From positions 1 to 29,686 of the forward strand of contig JAEWMB010000034.1 in assembly GCA_023457255.1 (NCBI GenBank): DNA of 29,686 nt, read 5' to 3'. Positions within the stretch are counted from its first letter, which is position 1; the number at the start of each line of letters is the position of its first letter. The stretch is from Bacillota bacterium (GTDB lineage: Bacteria; Bacillota; Clostridia; Lachnospirales; Lachnospiraceae). This document shows positions 17,351-25,848 of this stretch, piece by piece. The position numbers were made by a program, and so were the translations under genes. Below the pieces are notes generated by a model. That model was not told the origin of the DNA. It ran no database searches and saw only the letters and a program-made list of their open reading frames with translations.

Positions 17351-19378
17351 GTGCTAAACAAAATCCATACCCGATTAAAAGTGGATTTATATTGTCCATC
17401 ACAATTCACCGTAGTAAACACTCAGCAGGGAGATGAGAATTCACGCATTATTGAGGTGGAACTGCTAGATAACGGTACCCCATATGTTATACCGGAGCAA
17501 GTAACCATTTCCCTGCAAGGTGCACGACCTGATGGATTTAGTATTCTAGAGGCTTGCCAGCATGAAGGTAATATTATCACCTGTGAACTGAGTAACTACG
17601 TATTAGCCGTAGAAGGAAAGTGCAGCGTTAAAATTGTACTTATGGATTCCGATATGGTTTTATCCTCGGTGCCTTTTAGTATTCTGGTAGGTAAGAATCC
17701 GTTTGATGAAAATAGTGTGATAGCTACTCCTCAATTTTCTATCTTAACACAAGCAATCAATGCTGCGAATGAGGCATTAGAAAAAGCAACACAAATTAAC
17801 GAGGCTTGGGCAGAACAAAGTGCAAACATTGATTCGCAGTGGACAACTCAAAAGGAATCCATTCAGACGGAATGGGAGGTAAAAAAAGATGAAATAGCTG
17901 ATGCAGTCAATCTGGCTGATGATGCAGCAGAAAATGCGAACGTCGCTGCTTCTATTGCCAATGCAGAAACTGAAAGAATGAAAGCACTGGAAGAATCTAT
18001 TGAAAACACGGAGTCAGCCAGAGTTACCTCCGAACAAGATCGTGTTAACGCTGAGACGGAAAGAGCAGTTGATGAAAACGAACGTAAAGCAAATGAAATA
18101 AACCGTCAACAGGCAGAATCCAAGCGAGAAAGTGATTTTATAACTGCGAAAACTGCTGCCGAGTCAGCCGCTACAAATGCAAATAATGCGGCTCAGAATG
18201 CGGAAAATGTGGTGACACAAGTGGATTTAAAAATTCAAGAAGTAAATACTGTTATAGAATATGTAAATCAATCTGCACAAGAGACAAATGATATTGCCGA
18301 TTTATTAGAACAGGAAACATTAAAAATATTTAAAGAGGCAGTTAGCACGTATGCTGATTTAGCACTCAAATATCCAAATGCCGAAAACGGCTGGACAGTG
18401 ACCGTTGAAGGCGAAATGTCCAGCTATAGATATAATGGAACAAAGTGGATTAACTTGGGCGTCATATCTTCTGTTGATACTGCAACCAATACAGCTCTTG
18501 GTATTATAAGAGGTGGTGGGGATTTAGACGTGAAATCCGATGGGAGTGTGAAGGTTAGACATAGTGAGAATGCGGATACGGTAGGTGGAAAATCAGTTAG
18601 CGACTTTGTTCAAAACTTAAAAAACACTGTACCAGCAAACACAGATATATTGGCTTATGCAAATACAGTAGAAACATATGATGTTGTAACTATTAGAATG
18701 TATAACCCGACAAATGTTCCTACAAATTACGGATATACAAATGGTACCGGTGATTTCTGGGTTACTATTTCTGTTTTAGATAAAGGGAAATATGTACAGG
18801 TTATAATAAGAGATGTACGTTCCAATCAAGAATTTTTAAATACCAATACAGACGGAACTTGGCAAGGATGGTTAAGGACAAACGATGGTGGAAATGCCGC
18901 ACGGTTAGGTGGATTAGATAACAACAAGTTTGTTCAATGGATTGCCATAGTAAATCTTACCATGCTACAAAATACAGCGATGACACTGAATTACGAGGGA
19001 GATATTGAACCAGCTACTGCAAAAGCAATCGGTCTTTCAGAAAACTGGTGGCATGTGAAATACCAGCGGCACTCAAATACCGCAGGCGGTTATGGCATGC
19101 AACAATTCTACCCATTAAACGCTCCAACCCAAGTGCCAAAGTATCGTACGGCTAGTTCTTCTACTTGGGATACACTAAAAAATATTGGAGATGGCAGCAA
19201 TTCTGATACTTTGGATGGTAAACATGCGAGTGACTTTGCTACGGTTTCTCATATCCAAACAATTGATAAGGGTGGTACTGGAGCGACAACAAAAAGTGGT
19301 GCCAGGTCTAATTTAGGTGTTTCAGTTCAATCTAGTTCTCCATCAGTATATGCGAGTGGTGACTTATGGATATGGTAG
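17351..19378 (+). CDS. BppU-like baseplate/tail fibre protein
   Basis: The 675-aa protein starts at a GTG ten bases after AAAGGATGG. Residues 1 to about 135 resemble the N-terminal domain of phage baseplate upper proteins (BppU family), which anchors fibres to the Dit/Tal hub. Residues about 145-330 are a long Ala/Glu/Asn-rich coiled coil. Two tail-fibre linker motifs are visible, NADTVGGKSVSDF near residue 406 and NSDTLDGKHASDF near 617, followed by GGTGATTKSGARSNLGV near the C-terminus. Between them is a globular beta-rich segment (WVTISVLDKGKYVQVIIRD), probably a carrier or receptor-binding domain. It likely trimerises and displays the 205-aa downstream protein. The host receptor cannot be guessed. 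Confidence 0.78.
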   Translation: MLNKIHTRLKVDLYCPSQFTVVNTQQGDENSRIIEVELLDNGTPYVIPEQVTISLQGARPDGFSILEACQHEGNIITCELSNYVLAVEGKCSVKIVLMDSDMVLSSVPFSILVGKNPFDENSVIATPQFSILTQAINAANEALEKATQINEAWAEQSANIDSQWTTQKESIQTEWEVKKDEIADAVNLADDAAENANVAASIANAETERMKALEESIENTESARVTSEQDRVNAETERAVDENERKANEINRQQAESKRESDFITAKTAAESAATNANNAAQNAENVVTQVDLKIQEVNTVIEYVNQSAQETNDIADLLEQETLKIFKEAVSTYADLALKYPNAENGWTVTVEGEMSSYRYNGTKWINLGVISSVDTATNTALGIIRGGGDLDVKSDGSVKVRHSENADTVGGKSVSDFVQNLKNTVPANTDILAYANTVETYDVVTIRMYNPTNVPTNYGYTNGTGDFWVTISVLDKGKYVQVIIRDVRSNQEFLNTNTDGTWQGWLRTNDGGNAARLGGLDNNKFVQWIAIVNLTMLQNTAMTLNYEGDIEPATAKAIGLSENWWHVKYQRHSNTAGGYGMQQFYPLNAPTQVPKYRTASSSTWDTLKNIGDGSNSDTLDGKHASDFATVSHIQTIDKGGTGATTKSGARSNLGVSVQSSSPSVYASGDLWIW

Positions 19379-19397
19379 GTAGTCAGGAGGTGATGAC

Positions 19398-20015
19398 ATG
19401 AGTATAGGGAGATATACCGGTTCATACTGGAGGCAAATGGATGGATACTATAGTACTGTGAAGAGGTATGATGGTAATTCATATGTAGATATTGCTTCTA
19501 TTAAGAGATATGATGGTTCTGCATGGGCAAATTGTTATGAATCAGTACCACTCGTATTATGTAGGAAATTGGCTTCTTATCCTGAAAGGAATACCGAAAT
19601 AGATGCTGATCTTACTGACGGTCTGTGGTTATATGATTATAATGACTACGCTTGGTATGGTAGTGATGAAATAAATTACAACCTATTTTTCAACTACATA
19701 GGTAGTGGTATACCAGCACCAGTGACTATGAAATATACTTTCGATGGTATACCAGCATATAGCAATATATTTATTTATAGGAATGGTCGGAGCTATGAAA
19801 CTCTCGACTTCGGATACGCAAATGGTAAGACTGTTACCAGAGGAACATATATGCTACCAGAGGGGACTACAGGTATCGAATTCGTAATTGGAACATACGT
19901 TAATAATAACAATCACTATGAAACGACTGGCTATCTCGAAGTCACTATCGATAATCCAATAGTTAATGGTCAAAATTTTGGCTATAGGTATAATGATGAT
20001 ATGACCATAATCTGA
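19398..20015 (+). CDS. tail-tip/receptor-binding-type protein
   Basis: The 205-aa protein starts at an ATG nine bases after CAGGAGGTG. The N-terminus carries two copies of a short repeat, VKRYDGNSYVDI and IKRYDGSAWANC (residues about 23-50), of the kind used as linkers in tail fibres. The rest is beta-rich, full of Tyr, Asn and Gly, with no membrane segment, and resembles a carbohydrate-binding or jelly-roll head. Position after the BppU-like protein fits a receptor-binding subunit or fibre tip. I do not recognise an exact family. It is likely one of the fastest-evolving genes of the module. Confidence 0.65.
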   Translation: MSIGRYTGSYWRQMDGYYSTVKRYDGNSYVDIASIKRYDGSAWANCYESVPLVLCRKLASYPERNTEIDADLTDGLWLYDYNDYAWYGSDEINYNLFFNYIGSGIPAPVTMKYTFDGIPAYSNIFIYRNGRSYETLDFGYANGKTVTRGTYMLPEGTTGIEFVIGTYVNNNNHYETTGYLEVTIDNPIVNGQNFGYRYNDDMTII

Positions 20016-20106
20016 TGATGATTCTTTAGCCTCTATGGCATATTCGCCTATAATAGCAGACTCGAAGAAATACAAATTAAGAATACAGATGGGAAGGTAA
20101 TGTATA

Positions 20107-20484
20107 ATGTCAAATACTATTAAAAAGATTGTAATAAGAAACAGTGAACTAACATGTAACGATGTCTATCCATATCGATACGATTTCGGGAAAGGTAAGG
20201 AGGTTCTAAGAATCTCGATCAGCGAATCAAATCATACATTCGATGACATCAGAAGTATATTAAAAGATTGCCCTTACGAGATAGAATACTATATCGACGA
20301 TGAACTAAAGAATGTGTACGAGCACTATAGCCGTGACTTTAATTGCAGCTACAAAGACGGCATATATTCTGTAGAAATCACAAGAATTGATGAATTGGAA
20401 AGACGGATGAAACACTTAGAGAGTGCAAATGAGCTATTACAAGGTGTTGTAAATGAACTACTCCTTGGGACAAATATAATTTAA
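20107..20484 (+). CDS. conserved phage protein after the fibre genes
   Basis: The 125-aa protein starts at an ATG following GGGAAGG at 20091-20097. It has a beta-rich first part (IKKIVIRNSEL), an acidic middle and a C-terminal helical coiled coil (IDELERRMKHLESANELLQ). No signal or membrane segment is seen. The family is not recognised; similar small proteins with a C-terminal coiled coil are common between fibre and holin genes in clostridial prophages and may trimerise with the fibre. The next gene begins 12 bp later behind its own AAGGAGG site. Confidence 0.65.
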   Translation: MSNTIKKIVIRNSELTCNDVYPYRYDFGKGKEVLRISISESNHTFDDIRSILKDCPYEIEYYIDDELKNVYEHYSRDFNCSYKDGIYSVEITRIDELERRMKHLESANELLQGVVNELLLGTNII

Positions 20485-20496
20485 GGAGGACACCGT

Positions 20497-20652
20497 ATGA
20501 AAAAATACAGCGCAACAGTTAGATATCTTGTAAACCAAATATTGATTAATAACCTTACTTATTTACAAGTAACAGCAGCAAGACCTGATTTGAAGAAGGA
20601 TATCGAGGATTACATTATCCAAGAAAACCTTGAGATTGATAAAACAATCTAA
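20497..20652 (+). CDS. small phage protein (XkdX/CD1375-like position)
   Basis: The 51-aa protein starts at ATG 20497, seven bases after TTAAGGAGG. The sequence is a single helical unit with RYLVNQILINNLTYLQVTAA and RPDLKKDIEDYI. Short proteins of this length and pattern lie just before holin genes in many Gram-positive prophages; whether this is the same family is a judgement from size, position and style. A strong terminator follows 34 bp after its stop. Confidence 0.6.
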   Translation: MKKYSATVRYLVNQILINNLTYLQVTAARPDLKKDIEDYIIQENLEIDKTI

Positions 20653-20686
20653 GTAGCACAGATTTCATAATCATTTGCATACATAG

Positions 20687-20709
20687 AGCACTCGGCTGAG
20701 TGCTTTTTT
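20687..20709 (+). terminator. terminator closing the tail operon
   Basis: AGCACTC-GGCT-GAGTGCT is a perfect 7-bp stem with a tetraloop followed by a T6 tract. An outer GCATAC/GTATGC pair could extend it. It separates the structural genes from the lysis genes. Confidence 0.88.
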
Positions 20710-20779
20710 GTATGCAGAAAAAAGAGGGGAAATGGAAAGAAACACCGTTCTCTTATAAATAAAACCAGAGGTAAATCAA

Positions 20780-21256
20780 ATGAACAAATTATTAGAATTA
20801 TCAGTAGGAGAACTTACAGCTATCATAGCCGGGGGTATTGTCGTATGCAGGTGGCTTTGGAAAATAGTAAAAAAAATACTCACTGGTTTAAATTTGTTCT
20901 ACAAAAAAAAATCAGAATATGAGCGAAAAGAAGAGGAAGAAGCTCAGCAGAAAGCAGAGATGGCACAAATGCAGGAAAGTATTAATTCTTTGATTTCATC
21001 CTTTCATGCTTTTATTGAAAAGAATAAAAAAGATAATCAGGCACTGCTTAGAGATCGAATCCAGCAAATATACCATCTTACATTACAAAAAAAATATATA
21101 ACGGAATATGATTTGAAGAACTTTACTCATCTGATGGATCGGTACGAAGTTAATGATGGAAATTCATATATTGTTGATATTGTAAAGCCTTATATAAAAT
21201 CCGTGCGTGTCTATCTTGATGATGATGAAGTAAATTCAGAATCATCAAAAAAGTGA
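20780..21256 (+). CDS. membrane-anchored coiled-coil protein, lysis region
   Basis: The 158-aa protein starts at an ATG eight bases after CAGAGG. It has one N-terminal membrane segment (residues about 9-32, LTAIIAGGIVVCRWLWKIV), a strongly charged coiled coil (YERKEEEEAQQKAEMAQMQ), and an acidic C-terminus. This architecture is common next to holins in Lachnospiraceae prophages, where it may be a holin partner or spanin-like adaptor; the function is not known to me. It ends eleven bases before the holin-like gene. Confidence 0.7.
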   Translation: MNKLLELSVGELTAIIAGGIVVCRWLWKIVKKILTGLNLFYKKKSEYERKEEEEAQQKAEMAQMQESINSLISSFHAFIEKNKKDNQALLRDRIQQIYHLTLQKKYITEYDLKNFTHLMDRYEVNDGNSYIVDIVKPYIKSVRVYLDDDEVNSESSKK

Positions 21257-21266
21257 GGTATTAACT

Positions 21267-21629
21267 TTGGAAGGTATTAAGAATTTTTTAGAGTTTCTTA
21301 ATGAAAATTGGACAGGCATTATGATATGCCTTGGCATAGGTATTAGCATTTTTCATAAAATAAAAAACTATGTAAGCTTGTCTACGGATGAAAAGATCTC
21401 CATGTCGAAGAAACAATTGAAAGAGACTGTGCTAAAAATGGTAAGCGAAGCAGAGTTACAATATGAAGATTACAGGGGCGCGGGAGCACTGAAACGCTCA
21501 GAGGTTATTTCACGTATCTTTAACGATTACCCTGTTTTAAGTAAGGTTACTGACCAGGAATCACTCTTAAAAGAGCTGGATTCCTTAATCAAAGGCGCAC
21601 TCAGGGAAGTACGCAATGTAATATTGTAG
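21267..21629 (+). CDS. holin (LL-H type)
   Basis: The 120-aa protein starts at a TTG after GAGG (21257-21260). There is one N-terminal membrane segment (residues about 13-33, WTGIMICLGIGISIFHKI). It is followed by an amphipathic region with KMVSEAELQYEDYRGAGALKRS, which resembles the A-x-x-A-E...G...K segment of LL-H-family phage holins. Holins make membrane lesions that release the endolysin, and the endolysin gene follows. The single clear membrane span and small size fit this holin family. The alternative is a structural membrane protein. Confidence 0.72.
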   Translation: MEGIKNFLEFLNENWTGIMICLGIGISIFHKIKNYVSLSTDEKISMSKKQLKETVLKMVSEAELQYEDYRGAGALKRSEVISRIFNDYPVLSKVTDQESLLKELDSLIKGALREVRNVIL

Positions 21630-21664
21630 GCTAATGAAAGCAGCCTATTGTGATTATGATGGAT

Positions 21665-21768
21665 AAGGGGCTTTTGCAAAATTAAAACTTATACCATATC
21701 GTGTGGAATAAAAATATTTTCTACACTATTTGGTATTTGAAATTTCTTTTGTAAAAACCCCTTTTTTT
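21665..21768 (+). promoter_or_regulatory. giant leader hairpin and terminator before the endolysin
   Basis: About 100 nt fold into one long hairpin. AAGGGG (21665-21670) pairs with CCCCTT; TTTTGCAAAA (21672-21681) with TTTTGTAAAA (21747-21756, one G-U); ATACC (21691-21695) with GGTAT (21732-21736); and GTGTGGAA (21701-21708) with TTCTACAC (21719-21726, one G-U). The stem runs straight into a T7 tract and the endolysin ribosome site AAAGGAGG begins right after it. It is therefore a terminator or attenuator that probably limits lysis gene expression until late. Confidence 0.75.
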
Positions 21769-21783
21769 GCAAAGGAGGAACTT

Positions 21784-22695
21784 ATGAATTCTGAACAATT
21801 GAGACATTCTGTTATCAGCAAATATAAATTACTACTAAATAGAAATAAATATAACCAAAACCTCAGAGACTATTGTTTTGTAAAGTATAAAGATCATCAG
21901 TACTACAGCGACTGCTCTTCCTCTATCTCCTATGCCTATAAAGAAGCCGGGATAAGCTTTGGAATATTAAATACCGTGGGTATGTATCAGTCAAATAAGT
22001 TTACCACCGTGGATATAAAAATTTCAAACGGACAGATAACTACAAAAGACATTTCAAAGCTAAGAATCGGTGACATGCTTCTTTATGCGGGAATAGACCC
22101 GAATAGAGCCTATGCTAACTATGTCGGGCATGTGGAAATGGTATATTCAGTATCAAATAATAGAGTCGTGTTATGCGGACATCCAAGCGGTACTCCAAGG
22201 TTAATAGACCTGACTGAGTATAACACCCACATGTTTAATTCAAGGACAAATAAAACGAAATTAGGTAGTAGAACACTGTTATGTGTAAAAAGATTTATTC
22301 AGGACGAGGACAACCATATTACTGATAATTTTGACAATCTATATTGGACTATTAAGCTTCAGGCCGTACTTAATTACTTACACAAGGATGATAAGTCATT
22401 TGCCAGACTTGATATCGATGGAAAAGCAGGAATTAAAACTTTAAATGCTGCTCAAACCCTTACCAAAGGCTCAAAAGGATATCTAGTCGAATTAGTGCAG
22501 GAGAAACTAATAAATAAATACGGTTACGACCTCGGTGAGTTTGGTAAAAACGAAGATGGAATTGATGGGGAATGGGGCCTTAAAATGAATGAAGCTGTTT
22601 TAGACTTTCAGAAAAGATATGTAGGACAAGCGAGTCCCGATGGCATTATTACCAGTGGAAAATCAACCTGGAAAAAGTTATTAGAAATGAGCTGA
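21784..22695 (+). CDS. endolysin (NlpC/P60-type with peptidoglycan-binding domains)
   Basis: The 303-aa protein starts at ATG 21784, six bases after AAAGGAGG; the frame runs on to 21730 inside the leader hairpin and should not be used. Residues 1 to about 175 are a cysteine peptidase of NlpC/P60 type. SDCSSSISYAY holds the nucleophile C44, VGHVEMVY holds H116, and CGHPSG follows. Residues about 185-303 hold two PG_binding-type repeats: one around DIDGKAGIKTLNAAQ, the second around DGIDGEWGLKMNEAVLDFQKRY. The enzyme would cut peptide bonds in the cell wall after holin opening, releasing tail particles by lysis. No signal peptide is seen, as expected for a holin-dependent lysin. Confidence 0.86.
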   Translation: MNSEQLRHSVISKYKLLLNRNKYNQNLRDYCFVKYKDHQYYSDCSSSISYAYKEAGISFGILNTVGMYQSNKFTTVDIKISNGQITTKDISKLRIGDMLLYAGIDPNRAYANYVGHVEMVYSVSNNRVVLCGHPSGTPRLIDLTEYNTHMFNSRTNKTKLGSRTLLCVKRFIQDEDNHITDNFDNLYWTIKLQAVLNYLHKDDKSFARLDIDGKAGIKTLNAAQTLTKGSKGYLVELVQEKLINKYGYDLGEFGKNEDGIDGEWGLKMNEAVLDFQKRYVGQASPDGIITSGKSTWKKLLEMS

Positions 22696-22796
22696 TTAAC
22701 AATTAGATAAAACACATTACTAGAGAGAATACATCGCTTTTTATGAACCGGGATTAATATTTTGATAATAATATCATAAAAGAGAGATGGAAACTA

Positions 22797-22856
22797 AGAT
22801 GACCTCCATAAGCTAGATTTTTAGGTCTAACGTATGGAGGCCAGTTCATTTTTTCT
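22797..22856 (+). terminator. terminator closing the lysis operon
   Basis: CCTCCATA and TATGGAGG form the core of a long imperfect stem, with TAGA/TCTA above and ATGA/TCAT below, followed by T6. It marks the downstream end of the phage-derived module. Confidence 0.78.
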
Positions 22857-22963
22857 ATTTCTTTTTCTACTTATATCATACCATAAAACCACCATTTTTT
22901 CAAGACTTGTAATGATTTTACAGTGGCTGTATAATGAGCTACTACAATCGAAAGGAGCATTCT

Positions 22964-23506
22964 ATGGATAGTAACCTTTTTGAATTAATTCTATCGCAAA
23001 ATAAGCAAAATGAACTGTCATCCCTTATCTCCTGCAATGATAAAACGGAACAGTTCGGATTAAGCTTAACGAAAGAAGAAGCGGAAGAACTTATGGTATG
23101 CAGAAGTGAAAGCCTTAGAAAACACAAGCGGGTGGAATTTAATCATGGTATCTTAGACAAACTAATTTTCGCATTTTGCGACTCGCAGTACATTAGCCCG
23201 GACAATTACGTAGAATTCTTAGAAGAGCTTCAAGATATCTTCTATGAGTTTAAAAATGAATCCGAAGATAAACTAACAGACGACGAATTAATCACTTTTA
23301 TGAAGGAACAGTTTGAATCGGTCTGCTTCGGAGATATGGAATATCTCTCCGGTACCTGCCTTGAGAGGTTTTGTACCGCTATTCGTGCAGGCTATGAAGG
23401 CTATCAAAAGACCGGCGGTTCTCATGAATACGAACAATTCTCTGAAGAAGCAAGATGGGATAAGAACCTTTATCTTGAGGTATTAAGGGAGTTATGCTGG
23501 AGTTAA
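22964..23506 (+). CDS. DUF6323-like conserved hypothetical protein
   Basis: The 180-aa protein starts at ATG 22964, seven bases after AAAGGAG; an upstream ATG at 22934 lacks such a site. It is acidic, soluble and mainly helical. Blocks such as LTKEEAEELMVCRSESL, FAFCDSQYISPDNYVEFLEELQDIFYEFKNE and DDELITFMKEQF match my recollection of the DUF6323 family of Clostridia, which is often next to a DUF6179 gene, as here. No function is known to me. It is cut off from the lysis genes by a strong terminator, so it is probably chromosomal rather than part of the tail module, though a link is possible. Confidence 0.7.
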   Translation: MDSNLFELILSQNKQNELSSLISCNDKTEQFGLSLTKEEAEELMVCRSESLRKHKRVEFNHGILDKLIFAFCDSQYISPDNYVEFLEELQDIFYEFKNESEDKLTDDELITFMKEQFESVCFGDMEYLSGTCLERFCTAIRAGYEGYQKTGGSHEYEQFSEEARWDKNLYLEVLRELCWS

Positions 23507-23771
23507 CTATATAAGAAAGATACCTTTCTTCTTATGTATGGCATTTAGATAAAGTGCTTAGGTTTCTCCCTTTCAATACAAACCTTGAAATAAGGCAGTG
23601 CTATAAAGCTTCAAATTTTGATTAAGACTCTTTGTATTTTATAAGTTTGCAGCACTAAATCCTTAGTTAACTTAAATATAGATAAAATTACGCGAAGAAA
23701 CGAAATCAGATTCATAAATAAACCAACATCTTAATTTATATACGTGCTAAGGCACGCAGACGGGAGTTAAC

Positions 23772-24611
23772 ATGGAATACAAAATAGAAGACTTGCTGCC
23801 CATTGTGGCGAAACTAACCGAGAAATATACCTCAAAAGAAAGCAGCTCTGTAACGTATGAGGCAGCCAGAACTCTTATGGAGGCTGTTATTTATTGCATA
23901 AACGAAGCAGAAACGGAGCAGGATTATTCAATTGTGGATGAGAAGCAACCAAACCTTGCCTTGTTATACGAGCGAGGGTTAGACTTTGTGATAGAAAAGA
24001 CAAAAGAAGCAAAGAATCTCTATGATAGAATCCTAGAAGACTTTGAAGACTATGACTGCATCAATTACATCGATACAATCCTAAAAGGTATGCCTGCTTT
24101 CTTCACCCGTTATGATGCCAAATTTCATCCGCAAAACCATATTCTCACTTTAGACTATCCATTAATCATAGATTTACCTAACCTATGCGGTATCGACTTA
24201 ATCCTAGCATACTTAAAAGGTATTCTCCTGGAAAAACACTTTTTACTTTGTTTTGACCGGTTTGCAATAGGAAATCTATTAGTAAATATTTTACCCGATT
24301 ATCAATCACTATACTTTGATAACCTATCATACCCTGTCTTATTAAATGCTGTTGGCCGCCGCATCGTCAAAAAGCCATTAAAAACCCTATTGCTAAAATA
24401 TAATGACTGTGATTTAATCAAAGCTTATTTTTATGGGGATGATGTTTATGCTATGGAGCTGAAAATAAAACTGCTTATTCAAACCATTGTTTCACCACTT
24501 GGGGATATTGCGCAAATATATTTTGCTAAGGCTGCAAAGGATTACGCAGCAAGAATTCAAATGGGTATACAGCATGGTACTCTCGATAGAATATTTCTTT
24601 GTACGGTGTAA
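23772..24611 (+). CDS. DUF6179-like conserved hypothetical protein
   Basis: The 279-aa protein starts at an ATG following CGGGAG (23761-23766). The N-terminus (EDLLPIVAKLTEKYTSKES, then TYEAARTLMEAVIYCI) and the remainder match my recollection of DUF6179, a helical, soluble clostridial family that accompanies DUF6323. No catalytic motif is visible. It lies 265 bp after its neighbour; the gap holds only a small AAGAAAG/CTTTCTT hairpin near 23513 and no clear promoter. Function unknown. Confidence 0.68.
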   Translation: MEYKIEDLLPIVAKLTEKYTSKESSSVTYEAARTLMEAVIYCINEAETEQDYSIVDEKQPNLALLYERGLDFVIEKTKEAKNLYDRILEDFEDYDCINYIDTILKGMPAFFTRYDAKFHPQNHILTLDYPLIIDLPNLCGIDLILAYLKGILLEKHFLLCFDRFAIGNLLVNILPDYQSLYFDNLSYPVLLNAVGRRIVKKPLKTLLLKYNDCDLIKAYFYGDDVYAMELKIKLLIQTIVSPLGDIAQIYFAKAAKDYAARIQMGIQHGTLDRIFLCTV

Positions 24612-24647
24612 TTGCAAGTACGAAGCATAATTGAAGATGCCGTTCCC

Positions 24648-24930
24648 TTAATTACAGATTAACTCATACTCTCTGGCAAGCAAAGCCTCTCTTAATTCCT
24701 TCTCTGTGCGAAGCTTTCGAGGAAATATCATTCCCCCAGACGCCAAGTCTCCAAGCTGATGATAATCACTGCCGGATGTCTCGATAAGTTGAGGATATTG
24801 CTTTGCAAAATTCAAGGCATGGTGGTTTCTGCTATCATGCCTTGGGTTACCGTTATACACTTCTACACCATCCAAATACTTATGATTTTCCATGATACAA
24901 TATCCGTTCTTATCTTCTGGCGTTATCTTT
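24648..24930 (-). pseudogene. PHP-domain protein remnant (C-terminal part)
   Basis: On the minus strand about 90 codons encode YLDGVEVYNGNPRHDSRNHH, then ETSGSDYHQLGDLASGG, the C-terminal half of a PHP-type metal-dependent phosphoesterase (GSDxH metal ligand motif). There is no start codon or ribosome site of its own. The N-terminal half with the first HxH motifs is missing, and its frame runs backwards into the end of the HTH gene in another frame. It is therefore a truncated remnant left by a deletion, without the residues needed for activity. Confidence 0.75.
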
Positions 24931-25740
24931 AACGTATCCAACACGAAAGATAACAGCCGATAAAAGAGCCAATAGAAAATAAGCAAGAACATCCCAGATA
25001 TCAAGAAGCGGTTCTCCTATCTGCTTCAATAATATGAAATTAACTCCAAACGATAAAGGAATTCCGAGAATCAGTGCTATGGAAGCAGACTGGTATCTTG
25101 GCAACTTGGATTTCACAAATAATACGTGTACTATCCACAGATATAGGATAGAAACAATAGCAACAGGAATACCAATAGGCATAAGAAGCCTATCTATTCC
25201 GATAATCCGCTCCAGCGCATAAAGATACGGAATAGTGATTAGACTTATGCAAATTAATGAAATAAAAACTCCCCTTTTCCTCCAAATAACCGCTGGAATA
25301 GCGAGCAGCCACACATATATAATTGAACTGACAGGATACCAGGACCAAGTTAATTTTCCCGTGATAGCGAAATCGCAGATAAGGCATACCATAATCCCAA
25401 GAAAGAAAAGTGAAGTGATTGCAGCGGCAAATGCTTTACGAATATTTTCTGATTTACGCTTTGTTACTGTCTCCGCATACTGAATGGTAGACTCAACAAT
25501 GAAATCTACATCGGCAGCCATTGACATTGACACTCTTTCCCCCTTTAATAATTCACCTGTAGTTACTCCCAAAAGCTCTGATAGTGCAGATAATAACGAG
25601 ATATCAGGACAACTTAACCCTCGTTCCCATTTTGAAACAGCTTTATCGGTAACACCTAGCTTCATTGCTAATTCTTTTTGTGTCAGCTTTTTTATTTTTC
25701 GCTGCTCGGCAATTAATAGTGCCATTTTTTCATTATCCAT
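24910..25740 (-). CDS. XRE-family HTH protein with membrane domain
   Basis: The 276-aa protein starts at an ATG (25740, minus) eight bases after AAAGGA; a longer frame to 25794 has no ribosome site. Residues about 7-67 are a Cro/XRE helix-turn-helix (LTQKELAMKLGVTDKAVSKW, then LLGVTTGELLKGE). From about residue 110 there are five or six hydrophobic segments, including FAAAITSLFFLGIMVCLI and LTWSWYPVSSIIYVWLLAI. HTH regulators anchored in the membrane in this way are common in Clostridia and may respond to membrane stress. Its last residues overlap the PHP remnant in another frame, so the C-terminus may be altered by a deletion. It is not obviously linked to the tail module. Confidence 0.82.
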   Translation of the reverse strand: MDNEKMALLIAEQRKIKKLTQKELAMKLGVTDKAVSKWERGLSCPDISLLSALSELLGVTTGELLKGERVSMSMAADVDFIVESTIQYAETVTKRKSENIRKAFAAAITSLFFLGIMVCLICDFAITGKLTWSWYPVSSIIYVWLLAIPAVIWRKRGVFISLICISLITIPYLYALERIIGIDRLLMPIGIPVAIVSILYLWIVHVLFVKSKLPRYQSASIALILGIPLSFGVNFILLKQIGEPLLDIWDVLAYFLLALLSAVIFRVGYVKDNARR

Positions 25741-25848
25741 TTTAAGGTTTCCTTTCTGTTTGCTTCCTTGTACTATCAGTATAACGCCAAACAAACACTC
25801 TTTTCAACCGACCATAGGTTGAGAATACAAAATAAACCAATGGTAGAA

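Noticed and set aside
4515..22695. Contractile (R-type/diffocin) tail cluster
   Set aside because: No sheath protein, baseplate wedge or LysM-tail protein; the gene order is that of a non-contractile siphovirus tail.
25034..25822. Several plus-strand frames opposite the HTH gene
   Set aside because: Antisense shadows; the minus-strand protein has a clear HTH and a ribosome site.
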